Notes under the pieces: generated by a model
The model's database searches: none
Told to the model about the DNA's origin: nothing
The model's input: only the letters and a program-made list of their open reading frames with translations
Source of the DNA: Chrysochromulina tobinii
Taxonomy: Eukaryota > Haptophyta > Prymnesiales > Chrysochromulinaceae
Assembly (NCBI GenBank): GCA_001275005.1
Contig: JWZX01000112.1
Location: forward strand, 1-15,936
Direction: 5' to 3'
Length of the DNA stretch: 15,936 bases
Program-made: the position numbers and the translations under genes
Shown here: piece by piece, positions 8,601-14,323 of the stretch
How positions within the stretch are numbered: the stretch's first letter is position 1
How the letters are laid out: each line of letters opens with the position of its first letter

Positions 8601-11230
8601 CGAGGCGGCGGACGGCTTGAACTCGCGCAGCTCGGCCAGCCAGCGCCGGAGCGACTGGAGGTTGTTCAGGGGCGTGCACAGCAGCTGGTGCTCGCGGCAG
8701 ATCGAGTAGACCTGGGTGAGCGTGAGCGAGGGCGCCCCTTCGTGCTTGGGCCGATTGCGCGCGCGCGCCTCGAGCGCCTCCGCCTCGCGCACCGCATAGA
8801 AGAAGACCTGGCGCAGCAGGTAGCGCAGCAGGCACTCGTTGGCGCATGTCAGCTGATCGTACTCAATCGTACTCAATCGTACTCAATCGTACTCAATCGC
8901 AATCCATCGCAATCCATCGAAATCAATTGTACCTGACGCAGCAGGCTTTCATCGAGCGAGTCCGCGAGCGAGGCGCGGTGGAGGGAGGCGTGGCGGAGCA
9001 GTTCCATCCGCGCCGTACGCGCCGAGTCGTGCGTCCGGCGTGCGTTCGCAACGACATCGCCCAGCCCCGCCTCGGCCGCGCGTAGCCGGAGGAGCGCGGC
9101 GCGCCAATCCTTCGCGGCGGTCGCCTCGAGCGTCGCGTACGTATCCTTATCGAGGATCTCGTCAAAGCGAGCTGCCTCGATCTGGAGGAGAGCTCGCGTC
9201 ACCGCCCAGAGGGCGAGGTGGCCGCCGGGGGGTGGAGAGTTCGATGAAGGCGGCCCCACCACCGCCTTGCCCTTGAACGGGGTGCCACGGGCCGTGAGCA
9301 CAAGCAACCCTTCGGGCCCTCTCCAGCCGGTAACGACACCCAGGCGCAGGGGGGGCTCGGCGGTGTGTATGACGAGGCAATTCACGTACGGCGGGTTCGT
9401 CACTGTCCACTCGGGGCGCATGGGCTCGTAACGGCCTGGCCCGACGCGCACGTGAGCGCCACCCTCGGGCGCAGTGAGCGGGTGCGGCATCGCGTCCACG
9501 TCCCAGAAGCGCACTGAGCAGTCCATGGCTGATGTGACGAGGAGCGCCGAGTCGGGCAGGAAGGTCACGTCCGTCACGGCGGCCGTGTGCCCAGTGAGCA
9601 CGCGCTCACACACGACCTCGATGGCGGGCGGGCCATCGCCCACGCCGCTGGGGTCGCCGCGCTTGCCTTCAGCCTCGCGCTTGGCCGCCGCTTGGCGCTG
9701 GACCTCGGCAAAGTAGTCGTTGGGTGGCGGGTTGGCGCGGCGTGGGGTCAGACTCCACACTCGCACTGAACAGTCGCCGCCCGCGGAAGCGTCTCCGAAG
9801 GGCGGCGTCCCCCCGCCGAGCGTCGCGAGCCGTTGCAGGCGCAGCAGCCACTGAAGGCGCGGCGGCGCACCCAGGTGACCGCCCAACTCGGCGCGCAATG
9901 CGCCTGAGCCGGCGTCGAAGGCGAGCACGGCGGCCGACCCTTCGAGTGAGAGAAGGAGAAGCTGCACGAGCTCGATGTATGCGAGGTGCGCGACACGACG
10001 GGTGCCGGGCGGCTCGCCCGGCAGCGCGACCGAGACGGACGAGAGTGTGTCGAGCGAGAGGGGCTCGAGGACGCGCACCGTGCCGTCGTGCCAGCTGCAA
10101 TCGAAGAGAAGTAGTTGGGACTCCTCATCGACAGCGATGAGCGGCTCGGTGGGTGCGGATTGCATCGCGGGCGGCGGCAGCAGCGGCGCCGAGTGGCGCA
10201 GCTCGCCGTGCCGGGCGCCCCAGACGAGCATGACGCCGTCCGTGTGCAGCGCGAACACGCGCGCCGTCGCCGCATCCACACAGACCGAGTGGATCGGCGC
10301 CGTCGTGGGCAGCTCGGACGCTTGCTGAGCGGTCTGGCGCACGAGCGGCTGCAGCCCGAGCTGGGGGAGCGGGCAGGTGTGCATCGAGAGCTGGAGGAGC
10401 TCGGCGCGCGAGGCGAGCACCCCAAGCCCGTCCTGCTCGAGGAATGCGAGGCTCGAGTGCGCGTCGCCCGTCGCCACCGCCGTTCCGAAGAGCGACGCGA
10501 CGCATACGGGCTTGGGTAGCAGCCTGCTCTCGAACTCCGCCTGGCGCACACGCGCCGCGAGGATGCCCTCGCCGAGCCGGGCCGCGCGGTCGATGAGCGG
10601 CCCCAGGATGCCCTCCTTCACGAAGTCGATGTTCGCCTTCCGGAAGGTCTTCATGCCTTGCGAGGTCGAGCTCGAGCTCGACTTGGAGAACGCGTTGGCG
10701 GCTCGCACGGCACCCACGGCTCCTCGTAGGCCGATGCCCGTGCCGCCCGGACCCGATCTGGCTTTGCGCGCAGACCTACCCGGATTCGACTCCGCCAGGG
10801 TCTTGGCGCGCTCGGCGGCGATTTTCTCCTCCGCCGCGCGCGCAAACTGGGTGCGCCCGGCGACGCCAAGCAGCGGGCCCGGGATCGATCGCTTGCCGTC
10901 GCCGAGCTCTCCGAGCGCCTTGGCGTCGAGCTTGGCGCTGCTACGCGTGAGGTCCCCGAGCCACTTCTCGCTCCGTTCGGCGTCGCGCCGCACGCCCCGA
11001 GAACGTGCGGCAGCCTGGATGATCGTAGATGCCTCTTCGACTACGGCCGCGGCGGGTGGCGCCGCAGCGGGCGCCGGTCGCGACGGCTGCGGCCGCAGCC
11101 GCTCATCGCTGGCGCGCAGGCCGTACGCCAGATTGGCCGTGGACGATAGGCCGCCAGTCTGGCCGACTGATAGTTCTGATGGCATGCCAGACGACCAGCG
11201 GGCCCCGCGCGGCAAAAGCGGCGTGAGCAC
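2131..11230 (-). CDS. Giant IQ-WD40-pseudokinase-ARM/HEAT scaffold protein, four exons
   Basis: I join exons 11230-8933, 8852-4998, 4948-2990 and 2817-2131, for about 2932 residues. Each junction restores frame: CAG|GT...CAG|CTG (80 nt), AAG|GC...AAG|TGC (49 nt, weakest) and GAG|GT...CACAG|GTG (172 nt). An IQ-like motif (ASTIIQAAARSRGVRRD) is near residue 67. WD40 repeats span about 310-680, the clearest being LTGHTAAVTDVTFLPDSALL with SVRFWDVD. A helical segment follows. A protein kinase fold covers about 1035-1605. Its catalytic loop reads LLRTLRLSHIL in place of HRDLKxxN, and the DFG site reads LGP. The structural signatures SIDLWNVGRFLFEAYYGEPP (subdomain IX) and HPQARPSLDGLL (subdomain XI) remain, so it is very probably an inactive kinase. 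Ala/Ser-rich sequence and ARM/HEAT-like helices (for example PALSDADAGVRAAALELFVR) fill the rest. The start is the first ATG of the open frame; an internal ATG 15 codons on is possible. The order resembles ULK4/RUNKEL (pseudokinase-ARM) with an added IQ-WD40 module, but I cannot assign a family. A scaffold role, perhaps flagellar or cytoskeletal, is inference. Confidence 0.75.
2818..2989 (-). other. Intron 3 of the large gene, a tandem duplication of exon sequence
   Basis: The upstream exon ends GGCCTCGAG, the intron starts GTGCGCGTGCCG, and the 3' site is CTTGCTTCCCCACAG before GTGCGCGTGCCG. It is 172 nt long in phase 0, and splicing joins LGLE to VRVPKLFLQEYAAG. The first 25 nt of the intron are identical to the first 25 nt of the next exon; including the preceding AG, 27 nt match. 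The intron is exactly 6 nt, three 52-nt repeat units, and a 10-nt TTCCCCACAG tail. Without splicing, the frame degenerates and ends about 400 bases early. Confidence 0.8.
2828..2983 (-). repeat. Three 52-bp tandem repeats
   Basis: Copies at 2983-2932, 2931-2880 and 2879-2828 (minus reading) each start GTGCCGAAGCTC, contain TTGCATGCAAACGCTCACC, and end GCGCCCTTGC. By eye they differ only at the base after GTGCCGAAGCTC (T, G, C). A fourth partial copy of the unit start (GTGCCGAAGCTCTTCCTGC) lies in the downstream exon at 2811-2793. Such homogeneity implies a recent origin or ongoing turnover. Confidence 0.9.
4659..4777 (-). repeat. 33-bp coding minisatellite in the large gene
   Basis: Three full units and a partial fourth start at 4659, 4692, 4725 and 4758 (plus strand CCACCGTCCAA followed by ACTCGG or GCTCGG). 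On the minus strand each encodes SLDGGAPSRAP, so the frame is kept. A single synonymous-like A/G difference alternates between neighbouring units, which suggests the array grew in 66-bp steps. It falls between helical segments, probably in a loop. Confidence 0.85.
4949..4997 (-). other. Probable 49-nt GC-AG intron, or a frameshift
   Basis: The coding frame changes by +1 between the Ala-rich stretch ending SAASGSK and the HEAT-like stretch starting CTALTHLGG. No GT-AG pair near the switch gives the right frame. A GC-AG intron does: TCCAAG|GCCGCC...GCCCAAG|TGCACC, 49 nt, phase 0. CAAG is repeated at both ends. A real or assembly indel in this GCC/GCT-rich stretch would explain the shift equally well. 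Confidence 0.45.
5605..5634 (-). repeat. (GCG)10 trinucleotide run coding polyalanine
   Basis: A perfect GCG run on the plus strand is read on the minus strand as an alanine tract just before GTLPPPTTLP in the linker after the pseudokinase domain of the large protein. It is likely to vary in length between strains (inference). Confidence 0.8.
8853..8924 (-). repeat. 10-bp tandem repeat inside intron 1
   Basis: Seven consecutive decamers fall into two related families, a GATTGCGATG-type at the 5' side and a GAGTACGATT-type (three identical plus one variant) at the 3' side. The last unit supplies the 3' splice-site AG. Confidence 0.85.
8853..8932 (-). other. Intron 1 of the large gene, built of 10-bp repeats
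   Basis: On the minus strand the exon ends CTGCGTCAG, followed by GTACAATTG, and the intron ends GATCAG before CTGACATGCGCC. It is 80 nt long in phase 0. Without splicing, the upstream frame stops inside the repeat at 8875-8873. With splicing, the reading passes from DESLLRQ to LTCANECLL. The body is seven degenerate 10-bp units: GATTTCGATG, GATTGCGATG, GATTGCGATT, three of GAGTACGATT, and GAGTACGATC. It is much more AT-rich than the flanking exons. Confidence 0.8.
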
Positions 11231-11455
11231 AACTTGGCCGCGTGAATGATAATGTACCGGTAACCTGTGGTTTGTGTCCGGGAATCAAAAATCGCCGACG
11301 CGCTCCCCCTGCGCCGATCGACGACCAGCTAGTGGCCAAGGATGACGCCTCAAGGGTTCGGAGGAGGCGGAACGGACGGCGTGTGCAGCCCGACGGGGTT
11401 TTAGCGCTTTTTCTGTGCCACTCACCCACTCTCTCTCTCTCACTCTCTCTAGAGA
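11231..11455. promoter_or_regulatory. Divergent promoter interval with CT tract
   Basis: These 225 bases separate the ATG of the minus-strand giant gene (11230) from the ATG of the plus-strand small gene (11456), so both upstream regions must fit here. Visible elements are ATAATGTACCGGTAACC near 11250 and a CT microsatellite at about 11429-11450 directly before AGAGA-ATG. No clear TATA box is present. The role is assigned from position only. Confidence 0.45.
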
Positions 11456-12172
11456 ATGCAGCCGAACGAGCCCCCGATGCACCCGTTCTTCATGCCCAAG
11501 TCCAACGTTTGCTCGACGGCCGCCTCCGCCTTCGAGTTGGAGCCCGCCCCCTCCCACGGGAACTCGGGAAGCTCACCGCGGCGATCGAGCAGACCAAGGA
11601 GGCGAAGGAGACGGGCGCCTCGTGGAACCTCGAGATGCACGAGTCCCGAGGCGCGGGGAGCTCCTCGGACTCGCTGCCCAGGGGTAGGGTAGGGCGTGTG
11701 ATGAGAGGCGGTACTTGCATGAGAGGTTCGCGCCTGCCTTGCCGCACGCACCTCGCATCCCAGCCCACCGCCGGCACTCACTCCGACTCTCAGCTCCCCA
11801 GTTCGCCCCCCGATGCCGGCCGCGCGTCGAGGCGCAGGAGCCGAGCGACGCGAATGTTTGGTTTCTCGCCGAGTACGAGAGCGTGATCGGCCCACCCGGC
11901 AAGCGCAGCGACTACAAGAAGAAGGCCTCCTTTGACGCAGCGAAATCAATCTTCGACCGCAAGGGCGGCTGGCACCACGCGGCATCGAAGGCGTCGTCCA
12001 CGTGCCACAGGCGGACAAGTACATGAGCGGCGTCAAGAGTGTCATGGCGGACATGCGGCGCATCCGGCAGGAGGGAGTGGCATCCGCGGGCGGCGATCCG
12101 CCAATTACATGCGGCGTTGCGAACACCCTACCCGGCCGCCTGCGCAGGGATATCAACGAGAGGCCTTCCTGA
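11456..12172 (+). CDS. Small multi-exon gene or gene remnant, unknown function
   Basis: Not recognised. Plausible coding stretches follow each other in three frames. A start MQPNEPPMHPFFMPKSN at 11456 comes after the CT tract. Next is a helical stretch, LTAAIEQTKEAKETGASWN up to SSSDSLPR. Then comes EAQEPSDANVWFLAEYESV through GKRSDYKKKASFDAAKSIF, and last GIEGVVHVPQADKYMSGVKS with MADMRRIRQEG, ending at a stop at 12170-12172. A 65-nt GT-AG intron at 11506-11570 and a 110-nt GT-AG intron at 11684-11793 (GGG|GTAGGG...CTCTCAG|CT) would link the first three pieces in frame. I found no good splice pair for the last switch near 11985. It is therefore either a gene with an unrecognised intron or indel, or a decaying pseudogene. 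The pieces are mostly hydrophilic, with no membrane segment or signal peptide. Confidence 0.4.
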
Positions 12173-12346
12173 TGCATGGCACGAACGCTGGCGTGCTTTT
12201 CAAAAACCCTTTCTTTCAATCCCGCATCTTCCTGCAAACACCCCCTTCCCACCTCTTTATTCACAATGCATGCAAGGCAAGGCTCCCCCGATGTTCCCCA
12301 CAGCTCGCCTTCGACGCCGTCCTCGCGTGACTTCTCTCATCTTCAC
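12173..12346 (+). other. Pyrimidine-rich 5' region of the DTW gene
   Basis: This stretch is less GC-rich and more pyrimidine-rich than the neighbouring coding sequence, so I treat it as 5' UTR although the DTW frame is open back to an ATG at 12176. A second in-frame ATG is at 12266 (CACA-ATG). TTCCCCACAG at 12294-12303 would be a good 3' splice site, so a 5' intron ending there is possible. Any such intron would still leave the ATG at 12347 usable. Confidence 0.4.
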
Positions 12347-13969
12347 ATGGGATCGGCCACAACGCTGCGGCAGCTCGAAGCGCTCATCAGCAGCGTTCGC
12401 ACTGGCGAGCTGAGCCCTAGAGCGCCCACATCAAACGGCGCCTCGGGAGACGACATCAGTGAGGAGTCGTCGCCTCGTGGTCGATTGCTCGCTCGCTTCG
12501 CGTCCATTGCCGCCTGCACTGCTTCTCGTGACCACGACGCTGCCTTTGGCGAGGACGTGCCCCTCGCCGAGCGGCACGCGATGCAGGTCGGGAATGCGGT
12601 GACATCGATGCTGAATAAGTGCCGTCGCTATGGCGCATGCCTCGCCTGCACGCTCAACCCGTGCATTTGCACCCAGATGCCGCCGCTGGCGCTGTCGCAC
12701 CGCCTCTGGGTGGTGACGCACTGCAAGGAGGTGCTGCGCACGACCGCGACAGGCAAACTGCTTCTGCTCGCCCATCCGCGCGCGACGCTCCTCGTCTCCG
12801 GCCTGCCAGCGCACGATGAGGAGCTCGAGCAGCTGTGCCGCCAGCCGACGACCGCCGTGCTCTACCCGTCTCCCGATGCGCTCACGCCCGCCGCGCTGCT
12901 CGAGCGCGTGGCTCGCATTCCAGCCACGGCCTCACCGGCGTCTGGGGCCAGCGGCAGCAGCGCATCGGAGCAGCAGCCGTCCTCGACGGGTCGAGTGCCG
13001 CCGTCGCCTTGCTTGGACATCGTTCTGCTCGACGGTACTTGGAACCAAGTGCGCCAGATCTTTCGCACCTTACCAGACGCGGTGCCCAAGGTGGTCATCT
13101 CACCCAAGGCCGGATCGGAGCGCAGCGTCTTCGGCACCGCCGTGCGCAAGCAAGGAAAGGCGCGTGAGGAGGCTGGGCGCATCTCCACCATCGAAGCGTA
13201 CGCACAGCAGAGGCGCTCGACCTGAGCGAGGCCGATAGCCACTGATGGCCTCCTGATTGCCAAACCGCGTATGGCCTCCTGATTGCCAATCCGCCGATGG
13301 CCTCCTGATTGCCAAACCGCCGATGGCCTCCTGATTGCCAAACCGTCGATGGCCTCCTGATTGCCTATCCGCCGATGGCCTGATTCCCAGTCCACTGATG
13401 GCGTCTCGTTCGCCTCCGATATCAGGTATGCACAGCTGGCTCTCGACCTCGGCGATGCCGCCGACGTCGTCGAGCCGCTCAGCGGCTACCTTGAAACGTT
13501 TATCGCGGAGATGCCACTCAACCGACCGTTGGAGGCCAGAATTCCGCAGGTGAGTGGCGAGCTCCAGCCAAAGTCGCCGACCGACCCGTACCGTCGTCGC
13601 GCGCGGGGCTTGGGCCATGCCCTCGGCAAGGGGCCCATGAGCGTGCGAGGTCGCGATCTGATCAGCAGCTTGTTCCGCGAGCAGCCGCGAGTGTGGGGCG
13701 TGTCGCTGCACTGGCAGCTACACGAGCGAGGACCGGACGCGATGGAGACTGAGGCCGCGCTCATTGCCTCGGGGCCTCTTAAGACCGAGGGCGCGGACGG
13801 CGTGAGCCACGTCGAGCACGGCGTCGAGGTCGCTCGGTGGCCACTCTCGCTGCTGCTGCTCGAGACTGGCGGAGAGAAGTTTTGGAACCGTCAGAAGGAT
13901 CAGAAGAAGAAGCGGTACCGCTCCACAACTCGATGGCTCGCAGGGGAGGCGCAGGCTGCGGCGGCGTGA
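12347..13969 (+). CDS. DTW-domain protein, tRNA-uridine aminocarboxypropyltransferase, two exons
   Basis: Exons 12347-13197 and 13426-13969 give about 464 residues. DTW proteins (bacterial TapT, animal DTWD1/DTWD2) transfer the 3-amino-3-carboxypropyl group from S-adenosylmethionine to a tRNA uridine, making acp3U. Family marks seen are a cysteine cluster CLACTLNPCIC (about 98-108), probably zinc-binding, then HCKEVLRTTATGKLL (about 125), VLYPSPDA (about 171), the signature LLDGTW (about 227-232) and GRISTIEAYAQ (about 277-287). The last motif is cut by the intron. Exon 2 continues with LALDLGDAADVVEPLSGYLE, the helix expected next in the family. About 150 further residues follow, ending in a Lys/Arg-rich tail, which I do not recognise and which exceed the usual domain. 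The start is uncertain (12176, 12266 or 12347). I prefer 12347 because the upstream part looks like UTR. The compartment (cytosol, nucleus or organelle) cannot be told. Confidence 0.8.
13198..13425 (+). other. Intron of the DTW gene, with 26-bp repeats and a duplicated exon start
   Basis: Splicing ATCGAAGC|GTACGCACAG...GATATCAG|GTATGCACAGCTG (228 nt) restores STIEAYAQLALDLGD, the continuous family motif. Unspliced, the frame hits a stop at 13223-13225. The first bases of the intron (GTACGCACAGCAG) match the start of exon 2 (GTATGCACAGCTG) at 11 of 13. Similarity continues for about 40 bases through CTCGACCT and GCGA with small gaps. The middle is a 26-bp tandem array. Confidence 0.8.
13243..13400 (+). 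repeat. 26-bp tandem repeat array
   Basis: ATGGCCTCCTGATTGCC recurs at 13245, 13271, 13297, 13323 and 13349, followed by AAACCGCCG, AATCCGCCG, AAACCGTCG or TATCCGCCG. Truncated copies follow at 13375 and 13398. The spacing is exactly 26 bp with no unique spacers, and the array lies wholly inside the DTW intron. Confidence 0.9.
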
Positions 13970-14323
13970 AGCTTTTGAGTTGCGTGTACGCGCCGTGTTG
14001 CGCGCGTTGCGGCGTAGGAATTCCACAATCCTGACTGACCGACTGACTGTCTCACTTTAACTTCAACTTTAACTGAGGCGAGACTCAGGTGGTACATACA
14101 GCCACTGTGGCGCACCAGCCAAGTAACGCGCCCCGACATGCGACAATCGCTTTTCAAGCTGAAATAACGCATGTTCCGACGGTTCAGTACCGTACCCTCG
14201 TGTACGCCCAGGCCCCAGCCCGAGCATCGTCTCGCAACATTCCTCATTCGGGCCGTACAATCATGTGAACATCAACGCACGGAATGACAGAAACCTTGCA
14301 CAGTCCACACAGTAACACATGCT
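13970..14323. other. Convergent intergenic region
   Basis: These 354 bases separate the stops of the plus-strand DTW gene and the minus-strand membrane protein gene, so they hold both 3' UTRs. I see a CTGACTGACCGACTGACTG run at about 14031-14049 and AACTTTAACTT-like near-repeats at 14054-14073. There is no convincing ORF, RNA gene or canonical AATAAA on either strand. Confidence 0.6.

Noticed and set aside
5384-11230. BEACH-domain protein of the WDR81/GFS12/LvsG type, which combine WD40 and kinase-like regions
   Set aside because: No BEACH signature was seen and the domain order is different.
12267-12303. TGCATGCAAGGCA and TTCCCCACAG shared with the 52-bp intron repeats at 2818-2989
   Set aside because: The two shared words are on opposite relative strands in the two places, so they do not form one common element; each is short enough to be chance or a splice-site consensus.
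13243-13400. CRISPR-like direct repeats
   Set aside because: The 26-bp units are directly adjacent with no unique spacers, lie inside a spliceable intron, and have no cas genes nearby.
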